19,720 bases of DNA from contig CAMCXB010000045.1 in NCBI GenBank assembly GCA_945883145.1, positions 1-19,720 on the forward strand, written 5' to 3'. Shown in pieces: positions 6,920 through 14,629 of the stretch. The DNA comes from Bordetella parapertussis (lineage in GTDB: Bacteria; Pseudomonadota; Gammaproteobacteria; Burkholderiales; Burkholderiaceae_D). The stretch's first letter is position 1. Every line of letters begins with the position of its first letter. The notes under the pieces are model-generated. The model saw only the letters and a program-made list of their open reading frames with translations, did no database searches and was not told where the DNA came from. The translations under genes were made by a program, and so were the position numbers.

Positions 6920-7318
6920 ATGTCTTTAGCGTCGATAGAACTGCGGGACCTCGAACTCCAAACCCAAATTGGAACCTATGGACCAGACGCGATCATTCCA
7001 AATCAACACCTTTTAGATTTAACACTTTGGATTGATGCAAAACTCGTTCTAATATCCCAAGACCTTATGAAGAATGTTTTTGATTACGATCCTCTCGTAA
7101 TTGAAATAGTTAGACTAGCAGGCGATGGTCATTATGAAACACAGGAAAGACTTATTACTCGCATTGTTGAAGCATGTGCCGAATATTTTGAGATTAAGGC
7201 AATGGATATTGGCCTTCGAAAATTACCTGTACGCGCAGAATCAGGATCTCTTGGAGTAAGACTCTCAGTAGATTCATTGACCATGAATAAATTTAGATCC
7301 TCTAGCAGTTCAGATTGA
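6920..7318 (+). CDS. FolB-like dihydroneopterin aldolase family protein
   Basis: A 132-residue cytoplasmic protein with the tunnelling fold of dihydroneopterin aldolase/epimerase, which forms 6-hydroxymethyl-dihydropterin in folate synthesis. Recognisable blocks are the opening strand IELRDLELQTQIGTYG, the central strand HLLDLTLWID, a DYDPL with the conserved Tyr56, QERLITRIV with Glu76, and IGLRKLPV with the catalytic-type Lys101. The acidic residue that binds pterin early in the protein, Glu in E. coli and S. aureus FolB, aligns here with Asp23. The Ser-rich tail (residues 127-131) is unusual. No other folate gene is nearby, so it may be a second, diverged copy, or a FolX- or methanopterin-type enzyme. 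I keep the gene symbol blank for that reason. Confidence 0.78.
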   Translation: MSLASIELRDLELQTQIGTYGPDAIIPNQHLLDLTLWIDAKLVLISQDLMKNVFDYDPLVIEIVRLAGDGHYETQERLITRIVEACAEYFEIKAMDIGLRKLPVRAESGSLGVRLSVDSLTMNKFRSSSSSD

Positions 7319-7320
7319 AT

Positions 7321-7345
7321 AGAGGCACGAACGTTTCGTGGCTCT
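7321..7345 (+). terminator. Strong hairpin after the FolB-like gene
   Basis: AGAGGCACGAA (7321-7331) pairs with TTCGTGGCTCT (7335-7345) around a 3-base loop, with one G-G mismatch. It begins two bases after the stop codon. The T-rich run comes only at 7377-7389, some 30 bases later, so it may be a transcript-end-protecting hairpin or a non-canonical terminator. Confidence 0.4.
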
Positions 7346-7604
7346 GGTGGCTTATATCCTAGAGAACTTTATGGGGTTTTTTTCTTTTTGTATTTGAACT
7401 GTTCGCCAATAATTACCCTTAGTTAATTCAGACTATAAAAGACTTATCAATGAAAAGAGATCTGAACATTTCAATTTCTTAATCCAAACTTAACATTCGT
7501 CTTTTTCCACTAAACCGTGATGTAATATTAATGTGTCACACTATGTTTTCGATATGACGATGCCAAATACTAATTGAATCCCTTTGATCGTTGCACCCAA
7601 TACT

Positions 7605-7610
7605 CGGAGA
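7605..7610 (+). promoter_or_regulatory. Ribosome-binding site that fixes the cupredoxin-like start
   Basis: CGGAGA lies 4 bases before the ATG at 7615. The frame runs back to TTG 7591, but this site supports the ATG, which also gives a normal signal peptide. Confidence 0.55.
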
Positions 7611-7614
7611 AATC

Positions 7615-8079
7615 ATGACATTCCGTCCTGTACATATCATTGCGTCAGTTAGCTCTTCAGTAGCTGTATTTTTTTCCATTTGCACTAGCGCCCCAATAAT
7701 CGCTGCAGATTTGGGAGATCAAGCACCGATCGAGGTCGATTTACGGATGGAAGGCGGATCTGAGTGCCAACGATTTGTACCCGAATCCCTAACATTAGAG
7801 GCCGGTCGGCTCTATAAGCTTCGCCTTATTAACCAGACTGAGCGCAGTTGCTATTTTTCTTCTAACAAGCTGGCAGATGCCGTTTATACCCGCAAAGTAG
7901 TCGTTAAAGATGGTGCTGCAAAAGATGTTGCTGAATTATATGGACCCATACGACGTGCTGAGGTCAAAGCAAGTGCAACGGTGGAATGGTGGTTCGTACC
8001 AGTTCGGACTGGTGTGTTTGATGACGTGGCATCACGAAAAAGTGAAACAGGAATGCGAGCGGTGATTGAAGTCAAATAA
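7615..8079 (+). CDS. Periplasmic cupredoxin-like protein with degenerate copper site
   Basis: A 154-residue exported protein. Residues 1-31 form a signal peptide ending at an AA-D site. The mature part is a cupredoxin-like beta sandwich with CQRFVPESLTLEAGRLYKLRLINQ, a central RSCYFSS, TRKVVVKDG, then SATVEWWFVPVRTGVF and a closing M-x-A-V-I-E-V strand. This fits the EfeO-like/small blue-copper-type family. Typical members have His where Cys79 stands in RSCYFSS, and Cys and His ligands between the FVPV-x-x-G strand and the final GM. Here that loop reads DDVASRKSE and holds neither. Copper binding of the normal type is therefore doubtful. The gene is flanked by large gaps and has no copper-resistance partners. 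Confidence 0.72.
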   Translation: MTFRPVHIIASVSSSVAVFFSICTSAPIIAADLGDQAPIEVDLRMEGGSECQRFVPESLTLEAGRLYKLRLINQTERSCYFSSNKLADAVYTRKVVVKDGAAKDVAELYGPIRRAEVKASATVEWWFVPVRTGVFDDVASRKSETGMRAVIEVK

Positions 8080-8249
8080 CTATATCCGCAGTCTGTTAAT
8101 TAAAAGAATAGCTACCGATGAAATAATAAGATTAAAAAACCTCTGATATTTCAAAAGTAGCTATGAACAAATGAGTTTTTGTTTTGCTTAGACAAAAAAG
8201 TGACAAAAACTAGCGTACTTAAAAGTCTCTATTCAACTATAAGACATAC

Positions 8250-8305
8250 CTAATTCGACTTTAAAATTAATTCATAAGTAGGCCTCTTTAATACATTAAT
8301 TTATT
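8250..8305. repeat. Diverged dispersed repeat, copy B
   Basis: Second copy of the repeat at 147-203, in the same orientation. It lies between the 3' ends of the cupredoxin-like gene (+) and the MipA gene (-). It begins CTAATTCGACTTTA, has AATTAATTCATAAGTAGGCCTCT in common with copy A apart from one base, and ends in ATACATTAATTTATTT. No direct repeats or transposase lie next to it, so it does not look like an insertion sequence. Confidence 0.55.
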
Positions 8306-8335
8306 TAAGTCGTGTATTAACTCCCATCTTAAAAG

Positions 8336-9136
8336 TTAGAGCCGCCAGCCGTATCCTAAATAAATGAGCGGAGTGTAACGACGCTCGGCGATCGGGCTTT
8401 GGGCTTGAGCGTCGGACAAACGATTGATAGTCGTGCCAAAGAACAGCGCGGAGCCAGACCCAATTGAGTAAAAGCCCGTCAATCCAACTGAGAATACGGT
8501 TCCGGAACCAATATTGATAGCAGATCCAGTCACGTTTTCTGAAGCGCGCTTGCCCCAGTAATAAGTGTTCATTGCAGCGTTTTGCCAGGTAGCACCAACC
8601 AAACCATTTAAGCGAAAGCCTTGCTCACTAATTAGTGGACGGATTAACTGTACCTGTGCAACCTGTCCGTTACTACGGCCGCTGACATCAAAGCCATAAT
8701 CGAGATTTAGTGCACCTAATGGTGATGTCCAACGTAGGCTAGGGCCAGCGTCGATTGCGAATTCACGATCAGCCATCCCCGCAGTACGACTACTATCGCT
8801 AGCGTCATATCCGAAACGTGGTTCTGCGTAAAGGCCAATGCGTAGTGAACGGTCTTCGGTTGTGAACCCCCAAAGACCCGCCTTCAAGCCTGAGATATAA
8901 GCAATGTCACCCCAGTTGTATTGCACGACTGGCAGTAGCATCGTGCGTAGCTCACTACTACCGGAAGTTTTTGGAAATGCACCGCCGCCAATTCCTAAGA
9001 AATTACTGGCGGAAGGTATGGGCTGCTGAACTTGTTTTTCATTCAGAGTCTGAGCTTTAGCCATTGGTGTTGAAAGCAAGGCGCTAACAACCAATGCAAA
9101 GAATATGTGTTTTCGTAAAAAGTTCATTTTTTTCAT
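8336..9136 (-). CDS. MipA/OmpV family outer-membrane protein
   Basis: A 266-residue outer-membrane protein. It has a signal peptide with a basic start and cleavage after AKA (about residue 28), then alternating amphipathic strands. Family marks are the FLGIGGGAFPKTSGSSELRTMLLPVVQYNW block, SGLKAGLWGF, RIGLYAEPRFGYDASDS, LRWTSPLGALNLDYGFDVSG, and a C-terminal strand IYLGYGWRL ending on a hydrophobic residue pair as usual for beta barrels. MipA was described as a scaffold for murein-synthesising enzymes in E. coli; OmpV-type members are osmotic or uptake-related. Which applies here is unknown. It is transcribed alone from a candidate promoter at 9165-9192. Confidence 0.88.
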   Translation of the reverse strand: MKKMNFLRKHIFFALVVSALLSTPMAKAQTLNEKQVQQPIPSASNFLGIGGGAFPKTSGSSELRTMLLPVVQYNWGDIAYISGLKAGLWGFTTEDRSLRIGLYAEPRFGYDASDSSRTAGMADREFAIDAGPSLRWTSPLGALNLDYGFDVSGRSNGQVAQVQLIRPLISEQGFRLNGLVGATWQNAAMNTYYWGKRASENVTGSAINIGSGTVFSVGLTGFYSIGSGSALFFGTTINRLSDAQAQSPIAERRYTPLIYLGYGWRL

Positions 9137-9540
9137 TTCAAGTCATTAATAAGAAGCAGTGATTATTTTAAATTACTAAACAAAAAGCTCAATCACTACC
9201 TAGTTTAAAAAAACTATTACCGAATACAGGTAGCTTTGCGGTTTATAAAAAAATAACAAATACAACACTAACGCTTTAGCTTTAGCTCAAACACAAAATC
9301 CAAACTCTCGATAAATTTCAATGACTTGAATAGCTCGGGCTTATTAGTTTTATATGCATCAAATTTGAATAATACTCAGCAAGTAGCCAATTCAATCGCG
9401 AATTAAGCAAGTATATAAGCTTTAGAAATTCAGTTTAAGTCAATTTTTTACTTTCATTTATTGCGTAATTTATCATATAAAAATCTTCTTGTTGAATGAA
9501 TTAATCGAATGAAAATCATAGAAGGTGTAATCAATCTATC
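9137..9540. other. AT-rich 404-base intergenic region
   Basis: This is the space between the DUF475 3' end and the MipA 5' end, both on the minus strand. Apart from the candidate MipA promoter I see no ORF with a ribosome-binding site, no convincing hairpin and no RNA gene. The sequence is strongly AT-rich. Confidence 0.5.
9165..9192 (-). promoter_or_regulatory. Candidate sigma70 promoter for the MipA/OmpV gene
   Basis: On the minus strand a TTGAGC (-35, complement of 9187-9192) and a TAAAAT (-10, complement of 9165-9170) are separated by 16 bases. The -10 is 28 bases from the ATG. This is a consensus match only; in such AT-rich sequence chance matches are common. Confidence 0.35.
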
Positions 9541-10587
9541 TCACTCACTTTCACTCACTATATTTTTGCGTCTATGATTTAGCGACGACCAAATCGATGC
9601 CAGTATGAACGCTACACCAATCAAACCGGTGATGACTTCAGGGATGTGATAACCCATACTTAAGAACATAATGACTGCAAGAATACCTATCGCATAGTGT
9701 GCACCATGCTCAAGAAAAACATATTCTTCTAGAGTTCCCTGTTTTACTAAATAGATAGTAATCGATCTAACAAACATAGCACCTATTGCAAGACCAAGCA
9801 TGATAATCACTACATCACTAGTAATCGCAAATGCACCTATTACTCCGTCAAATGAGAAGGATGCATCTAGAATTTCTAAGTATAAAAATCCACCGATGCT
9901 ACCGCCTTTAACTACCGAGCCAACATTGACATCAGTGACCTGCTTTTCTTCTAATACATTGCTCAATATGTCTACCCCGACATAGATCAAGATGCCCCAG
10001 ATCCCAGCTTTTAACACAACCAATTCGCGGCCTGACTCAACAAACGTAAGGCTTGAAAGAGCTACGATTAGTGCAATAAAAACGGGTACTGCGGCTACCT
10101 TGCCGTATGAAGCCAGTTGTTTTTCGAATTTGCCGAGCCAATGAAGTTCTTTATCTGAGTCAAAGATAAAGTTAAGAAATACCAGCAGCAGAAAAACACC
10201 ACCGAAAGCCGCCACTTCGTCATGATGATTGGTTAAGTAAACCGAAAACTCATTAGGGTTACTTAACGCAAGATTCCAAACTTCTGCAGCGCTCAAGTCT
10301 GCAGTTTGCGCGACGATCACTAGGGGAAAAATTAAACGCATACCGAAAACTGCGACTAGGATGCCAATGGTTAAGAACATCTTTTGCCAGAATTCGCTCC
10401 ATGTTTTTAGTACAGAAGCGTTTACAACAGCGTTATCAAAAGATAGCGATACTTCCATTATTCCTAATATAAGCGCAATGCTAAAGCATGCTGCAGCTCC
10501 CGCCACACCACCTTTTGTATAACCCCACCAAGTAGCCAACAAAAGGCAAACTACCGTCACAAAAATTGAAGCAGAAAAATACCGCAT
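9541..10587 (-). CDS. DUF475 (TerC-superfamily) integral membrane protein
   Basis: A 348-residue polytopic membrane protein with about nine hydrophobic helices. It carries two TerC-type acidic signatures: GIMEVSLSFDNAVVNA (about 42-57) and LEILDASFSFDGVIGAFAIT (about 238-257). These form the E-x-x-(L/A)-S-x-D-(N/G) pairs that mark the duplicated TerC core. It matches the DUF475 subfamily. Characterised TerC-superfamily members such as Alx and MeeF/MeeY export manganese, often associated with secretion, while plasmid TerC is linked to tellurite resistance. Metal export is thus a reasonable guess, but no ter-operon genes are here. I looked for a yybP-ykoY (manganese) riboswitch in the leader on the minus strand and saw none. 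The ATG has a weak ribosome-binding site. Confidence 0.88.
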   Translation of the reverse strand: MRYFSASIFVTVVCLLLATWWGYTKGGVAGAAACFSIALILGIMEVSLSFDNAVVNASVLKTWSEFWQKMFLTIGILVAVFGMRLIFPLVIVAQTADLSAAEVWNLALSNPNEFSVYLTNHHDEVAAFGGVFLLLVFLNFIFDSDKELHWLGKFEKQLASYGKVAAVPVFIALIVALSSLTFVESGRELVVLKAGIWGILIYVGVDILSNVLEEKQVTDVNVGSVVKGGSIGGFLYLEILDASFSFDGVIGAFAITSDVVIIMLGLAIGAMFVRSITIYLVKQGTLEEYVFLEHGAHYAIGILAVIMFLSMGYHIPEVITGLIGVAFILASIWSSLNHRRKNIVSESE

Positions 10588-11154
10588 AAATTTAACCGTT
10601 TAGTGTCTAATTAAATCAATGCCCACAGTTCAGTTAGGCTTTGACAATAGGTTTTTGGGAAGAGCTGATTAACTAGCTAGCTCACTTAATCATTAACTGC
10701 GCATATGAAATACAGTGCAATTTAATTGCCGACAGCTTATGAAAATACTTTTAATTCTGCGTGACTCTAATTAATTGCTTGTAGTCAACTATGGGGCTTT
10801 AGCAAGTTAATAAAAAGTAGATAATTACTCACTAAAATTCCTAAAAAAACTGAATTTGAATGATTTTTTTAACTACGAACAGCCCTATCATTTTTGATTT
10901 ATTGCCAAAAAGAGAAGTTTCTCTCGGTCAGGGTTAAGCTAAGCATGGCGATTCAAACTCTTTGCGCACAGATCGGTTAACTTTAGCTTTGTTTGAATTA
11001 TGAATTACTTATCATGGCGGATGGCACTGGGGTTTACACTTAAAGCGGTGTTTAAAGCTGCATTCACAGCCGTATTTCTACGAATAGCATTGCTACAAGA
11101 TGGATTATTTTTAAGTTAGCTATTATTACAGTCTTGAAAATCTCTACAAAAAAA
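10588..11154. other. 567-base divergent intergenic region with inverted repeats
   Basis: This region separates the divergent DUF475 and hydrolase genes and should hold both promoters. It contains a hairpin (10911-10924: AGAGA, AGTT loop, TCTCT). It also has two interleaved inverted repeats, AAGCTAA (10936-10942) with TTAGCTT (10983-10989), and ATTCAAAC (10951-10958) with GTTTGAAT (10991-10998). A 39-codon ORF begins at 11000. The left half (10588-10900) is AT-rich with no feature I can name. Confidence 0.45.
11000..11119 (+). CDS. Possible 39-residue hydrophobic peptide
   Basis: An ATG at 11000 opens 39 codons ending in TAG at 11117-11119. The peptide has a hydrophobic, lysine-spaced core (FTLKAVFKAAFTAVFLRIALL), like a short amphipathic or membrane-inserting helix. 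There is no Shine-Dalgarno sequence, and the start directly abuts one arm of an inverted repeat (10991-10998). Such peptides occur as type I toxins or leader peptides, but an AT-rich chance ORF is just as possible. Confidence 0.2.
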   Translation: MNYLSWRMALGFTLKAVFKAAFTAVFLRIALLQDGLFLS

Positions 11155-12135
11155 ATGACTACGCGTCGTCAAATAATCAAATTCGCTATCGCTGGACCAA
11201 TGATGCTAACGATGGGTTGTGCATCCGACCCAAGATCAATTTCACAGAAAACCCAGCCTTATCGATTAATGGATTTTGACTGGCTTGATGTAAACAGGAA
11301 TCGTTCTGTACCTGTTCGTCTTTACATACCCAACAAAGATCTTTCAGCAGCAAAAATACCGTTGATCATTTTTTCTCACGGTATTGGAGGTTCACGATTT
11401 GGCTACAGTTATCTTGGAAAAGCTTGGGCAAGAGATGGTTTTGCAAGCCTTCATCTTCAACACGTTGGAAGTGATCGGAAACTATGGTTTTCAGGTAGCC
11501 CTTTCGAAATAGTTAATCGCTTACAAAAGGCCGCAAGAGAATCTGAAGCAATTGCTCGCGCTGAGGATCTCCGCTTTGCATTAGATCAAGCATTAAGTGG
11601 AGAATTAGGAAATTTTCTTGATGGTGACCGAGTCATTGCAGCGGGACACTCCTATGGAGCAAATACAACTTTGCTTGCTGCAGGAGCTAAGCTCGAACGT
11701 CATGGCAAACTTGTTGATCTACGAGATGCACGTATTCGTGCCGCCATCATTATTTCCGCTCCACCCTTTTATGGTGAAATGTCTTCTAAACAAATACTAG
11801 AGCCGATTCAAATTCCAAGCTTACACATTACTGCAACTAATGATGTAATCGAAATTCCAGGCTACTTTAGTGATGCGATAGACCGCATCAAGATTTTCGA
11901 AGATATGGGAAGTAAAGAAAAGATACTTGCTGTATTTTCTGGTGGATCTCATAGCATCTTCACAGATCGCATTGGAACAGGCGGCCTCACTTTAAACCCA
12001 AAAGTCAAAGTCGCCACCAGCCAACTAACCTCTGCATTTTCACGTAGAGTCTTGAATGATGATGCAGATGATTTACGAAAATGGCCTAAATTTTATAATG
12101 AAATTTTATCTCGCTTTGAGACTACGATTCTATAA
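11155..12135 (+). CDS. Exported alpha/beta hydrolase (PAF-acetylhydrolase/dienelactone-hydrolase-like)
   Basis: A 326-residue hydrolase with an N-terminal Tat-like signal, TTRRQIIKFAIAGPMM, followed by LTMGC, which could act as an imperfect lipobox (Cys22). The catalytic core has an oxyanion-type FSHGIGGSRFGY (about 73-84), nucleophile Ser166 in GHSYGAN, an acid at Asp230 (TATNDV) and His266 in GGSHSIF. This is the layout of large dienelactone-hydrolase/platelet-activating-factor-acetylhydrolase-like proteins that cleave esters. The frame extends back to TTG 11134, but the ATG at 11155 gives a more normal signal. Neither has a good ribosome-binding site. A second hydrolase follows after 70 bases on the same strand. 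The substrate is unknown. Confidence 0.82.
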   Translation: MTTRRQIIKFAIAGPMMLTMGCASDPRSISQKTQPYRLMDFDWLDVNRNRSVPVRLYIPNKDLSAAKIPLIIFSHGIGGSRFGYSYLGKAWARDGFASLHLQHVGSDRKLWFSGSPFEIVNRLQKAARESEAIARAEDLRFALDQALSGELGNFLDGDRVIAAGHSYGANTTLLAAGAKLERHGKLVDLRDARIRAAIIISAPPFYGEMSSKQILEPIQIPSLHITATNDVIEIPGYFSDAIDRIKIFEDMGSKEKILAVFSGGSHSIFTDRIGTGGLTLNPKVKVATSQLTSAFSRRVLNDDADDLRKWPKFYNEILSRFETTIL

Positions 12136-12205
12136 ATTTAGGGTTAAGATCATTAACAAAAAAAATTACACACTATTAGATGTAGTTACTCGGAGAAAAA
12201 TCATA

Positions 12206-13204
12206 ATGCGAAATTTTTTGATACTGCTCTTTCTTCTTCTTGCCCTTCCTCTTGCGAAGGCTGAAGAAGTCTATGGGTCCGAGCTTGAGGGATTCAAATA
12301 TCCATGGCCCGAGTTGCGGTTTCATTTCACTTCGCAGCGCCAGTCAGTACAGATGGCTTATCTTGATTTGAAGCCAGAAAAACCGAATGGTCGAACCGCA
12401 GTGCTTTTGCATGGTAAAAATTTTTGCAGCGCGACGTGGGAAGGTACGATGCGTTTTTTGCAGCAGCAGGGTTTTCGCGTGATTGCACCCGATCAAATCG
12501 GCTTTTGTAAATCCAGTCGACCTTCTGCTTATCAGTACAGTTTTCATCAACTCGCGCACAACACCAAAGCACTACTAGATTCGCTGGGTATCAACAAAGT
12601 CACCGTGATCGGTCATTCCACTGGTGGGATGCTTGCTACCCGCTTTGCATTATTGTTTGCAGATAGAGTTGAACAGCTGGTGATGGTTAATCCAATCGGA
12701 CTTGAAGACTGGAAGGCAGAAGGCGTACCAGCTCTATCAGTCGATGAATGGTATGCGCGTGAACGTAATGTGACAGCAACGATGATTCGCAATTACGAGC
12801 GCAGCACTTACTACGTGAATGAATGGCGCCCTGAATATGAAACTTGGGTACAAATGCTCGCGGGGATGTATCGCGGTCCGGGTGGACTTACAGTCGCATG
12901 GCACTCGGCGCTGTTATACGACATGATTTTTACACAGCCTGTGCTGTATGAATTTCCGAATCTTCGCGTACCAACACTGCTCTTGATAGGCGAGAAAGAT
13001 AACACGGCGATTGGTAAAGATCTTGCAGCGCCCGAAGTCAAATCTCGTTTAGGTAATTACCCCGTTCTAGCTCGTCGCACTGCCGCTGCGATTCCAGGTG
13101 CATCGCTAAGATTGTTTCCTGAGTTGGGTCATGCGCCGCAGATGCAAGATCCGGAAAGATTTCATCGTGTACTAATCGAGGGTTTGAATCATCGTTCACC
13201 ATGA
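12206..13204 (+). CDS. Exported alpha/beta hydrolase (haloalkane dehalogenase/epoxide-hydrolase-like fold)
   Basis: A 332-residue alpha/beta hydrolase with a clear signal peptide (MRNFLILLFLLLALPLAKA, cut near residue 19). It has an oxyanion HG at 69-70 in LLHGKNFC, the block DQIGFCKSSRP, the nucleophile Ser138 in IGHSTGGM, an acid Asp265 in IGEKDNT, and His309 in ELGHAPQM. Serine at the nucleophile position makes it an esterase/lipase or C-C hydrolase rather than a dehalogenase. The open frame runs back to 12056, inside the previous gene, but the ATG at 12206 has CGGAG (12191-12195) upstream and starts the signal peptide. It may be co-transcribed with the gene at 11155. A 10-base-pair hairpin follows the stop. 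Confidence 0.88.
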   Translation: MRNFLILLFLLLALPLAKAEEVYGSELEGFKYPWPELRFHFTSQRQSVQMAYLDLKPEKPNGRTAVLLHGKNFCSATWEGTMRFLQQQGFRVIAPDQIGFCKSSRPSAYQYSFHQLAHNTKALLDSLGINKVTVIGHSTGGMLATRFALLFADRVEQLVMVNPIGLEDWKAEGVPALSVDEWYARERNVTATMIRNYERSTYYVNEWRPEYETWVQMLAGMYRGPGGLTVAWHSALLYDMIFTQPVLYEFPNLRVPTLLLIGEKDNTAIGKDLAAPEVKSRLGNYPVLARRTAAAIPGASLRLFPELGHAPQMQDPERFHRVLIEGLNHRSP

Positions 13205-13215
13205 AGTTCGATCTG

Positions 13216-13256
13216 TCATAAAGAATAGGATCATCCGAAATATCACTTCTTTATGA
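13216..13256 (+). terminator. Long hairpin after the second hydrolase gene
   Basis: TCATAAAGAA (13216-13225) and TTCTTTATGA (13247-13256) form a perfect 10-base inverted repeat with a 21-base loop, starting 11 bases after the stop codon. No T run follows, so it may stabilise or process the 3' end rather than act as a classical terminator. Confidence 0.4.
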
Positions 13257-13331
13257 AATACTGATTTCTATACAGGTTGAGTAAAACATACTTAACCTTT
13301 AAGCGTGAATAAAAACTTAGGACAATAGTTT

Positions 13332-13337
13332 GGGAGG
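13332..13337 (+). promoter_or_regulatory. Strong ribosome-binding site for the 41-residue protein
   Basis: GGGAGG lies 4 bases before the ATG at 13342, a near-ideal Shine-Dalgarno sequence that argues the short ORF is translated. Confidence 0.7.
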
Positions 13338-13341
13338 TACT

Positions 13342-13467
13342 ATGTGGATCGAATTAGGGATATTTATTCTGGTGCTGATATTTGCTATCCACCAAATCAG
13401 AGACGTCCGTAAGGAACAGCGCAAGCGAGCCGAACGAGAACAAGCTGAAAAGGATGAAACAAGGTGA
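13342..13467 (+). CDS. 41-residue single-span membrane protein
   Basis: A short gene. The product starts MWIELGIFILVLIFAIHQIRDV, a single membrane helix (about residues 4-17). After it comes a highly charged tail of Arg, Lys, Glu and Gln (about residues 20-41) that could form a short coiled coil on the cytoplasmic side. The GGGAGG ribosome-binding site is among the best in the window. It ends 23 bases before the first possible start of the TRAP binding-protein gene (62 bases before the start chosen here), so the two may be co-transcribed. I do not recognise a family. The layout recalls small membrane proteins that modulate larger complexes. Confidence 0.6.
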   Translation: MWIELGIFILVLIFAIHQIRDVRKEQRKRAEREQAEKDETR

Positions 13468-13529
13468 GTGTTGTGATTTAAAAAATATGAATGATGAATC
13501 TGTCATCCTTCTCTGATACCTTCAATCAA

Positions 13530-14546
13530 ATGATAAAAAAAATCGTAAATCTAGTTATAGCGATATTGCTGACCTTACTGGCACTGAACACACCTGCACT
13601 CGCTGTTGATAAGCAGATCGTCATCAAGTTCAGCCATGTGGCGGCGATGGACACACCTAAGAGCAAATCCATCGAGCATTTCAAGCAACTCGTCGAGCGC
13701 AAGACCGCTGGCAAAGTACGTGTGGATGTCTATCCAAACAGTACGCTCTACAAAGACAAGGAAGAACTAGAGGCACTGCAAATGGGAGCAGTGCAGATGC
13801 TCGCGCCAACGCTGTCCAAATTTGGTCCTCTGGGCATTCGTGAATTCGAAGTTTTCGATCTACCTTTTTTGTTTGACGATAGAGCGGCGCTGCGGCGTGT
13901 GGTTGAAGGGCCGATCGGACAACGACTTTTCAATATTCTAGAAACCAAGGGTATTCGAGGACTGGCTTATTGGGATAATGGTTTCAAGATGATGTCGGCT
14001 AATCGGCCGATTCGCGTACCCGCCGATATGCGCGGTCTAAAAGTACGCATACAAGGATCTAAAGTCATTGACGAGCAAATGCGCACGTTAGGCGCCAATC
14101 CGCAGGTAATGTCTTTTTCCGAGATGACGCAGGCATTGCAATCTGGCGTGGTGGATGGTGCCGAAAACCCACCGCTCAATTTTTATTCACAGAAGGTTTA
14201 CGAGGTGCAGAAGCATCTCGCAGTGACAGAGCACGGTTATCTTGGCTTTGCTGTGATTGTGAATAAGCGTTTCTGGGATGGCTTGCCGCCCGACATTCGA
14301 TCAGGACTTGAAGCGGCAATCGTTGAGGCAACTCAAATGAATAACGCTCTCACTGAGCGCGAAAGTGCCGAGGCGATGCAGGCCATCGCCAAGACTGGTA
14401 AAACAGCGATTTATAAACCAACGTCACAGGAATTGGCTCAGTGGCGACAAGCACTGCTGCCCGTGCATAAAAAAATGGAAGATCGTATAGGTAAGGACTT
14501 GCTGGCCTCAGTTTATAAGGCTCTCGGCAAGGAGCCAGAGAGATAG
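13530..14546 (+). CDS. TRAP transporter solute-binding protein, DctP family
   Basis: A periplasmic substrate-binding protein of the TRAP system, which captures organic acids and hands them to a DctQ/DctM membrane pair. The start at 13530 gives a 25-residue signal peptide ending in ALA; an in-frame ATG at 13491 would add 13 residues, and neither has a clear ribosome-binding site. Family blocks are IKFSHVAAMDTPKSKSIEHF, VDVYPNSTLYKDKEELEALQMGAVQM, FDLPFLFDD, GLKVRIQGSKV (with the carboxylate-binding Arg), QSGVVDGAENP and a C-terminal HGYLGFAVIVNK. These match the DctP family of about 330-340 residues. No DctQ or DctM gene is in the window, so it is an orphan binding protein. An SDR gene follows after 83 bases, possibly in the same transcript and related to the substrate. 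Confidence 0.9.
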   Translation: MIKKIVNLVIAILLTLLALNTPALAVDKQIVIKFSHVAAMDTPKSKSIEHFKQLVERKTAGKVRVDVYPNSTLYKDKEELEALQMGAVQMLAPTLSKFGPLGIREFEVFDLPFLFDDRAALRRVVEGPIGQRLFNILETKGIRGLAYWDNGFKMMSANRPIRVPADMRGLKVRIQGSKVIDEQMRTLGANPQVMSFSEMTQALQSGVVDGAENPPLNFYSQKVYEVQKHLAVTEHGYLGFAVIVNKRFWDGLPPDIRSGLEAAIVEATQMNNALTERESAEAMQAIAKTGKTAIYKPTSQELAQWRQALLPVHKKMEDRIGKDLLASVYKALGKEPER

Positions 14547-14615
14547 CCTTCATACTTGCCATATACAACTAGCTGAACTCAAAAACACACATCACAACAT
14601 TCACATTAGTCACAC

Positions 14616-14621
14616 GAGGAG
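14616..14621 (+). promoter_or_regulatory. Ribosome-binding site of the SDR gene
   Basis: GAGGAG lies 8 bases before the ATG at 14630. Confidence 0.7.
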
Positions 14622-14629
14622 ATAACGCA

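Noticed and set aside
10588..10900. yybP-ykoY manganese riboswitch upstream of the DUF475 gene
   Set aside because: I looked on the minus strand for the conserved paired GGGGAGUA and GCCG-type blocks and did not see them.
12056..12205. Longer N-terminal extension of the second hydrolase
   Set aside because: It overlaps the end of the previous gene, has no ribosome-binding site and would bury a clean signal peptide that starts at 12206.
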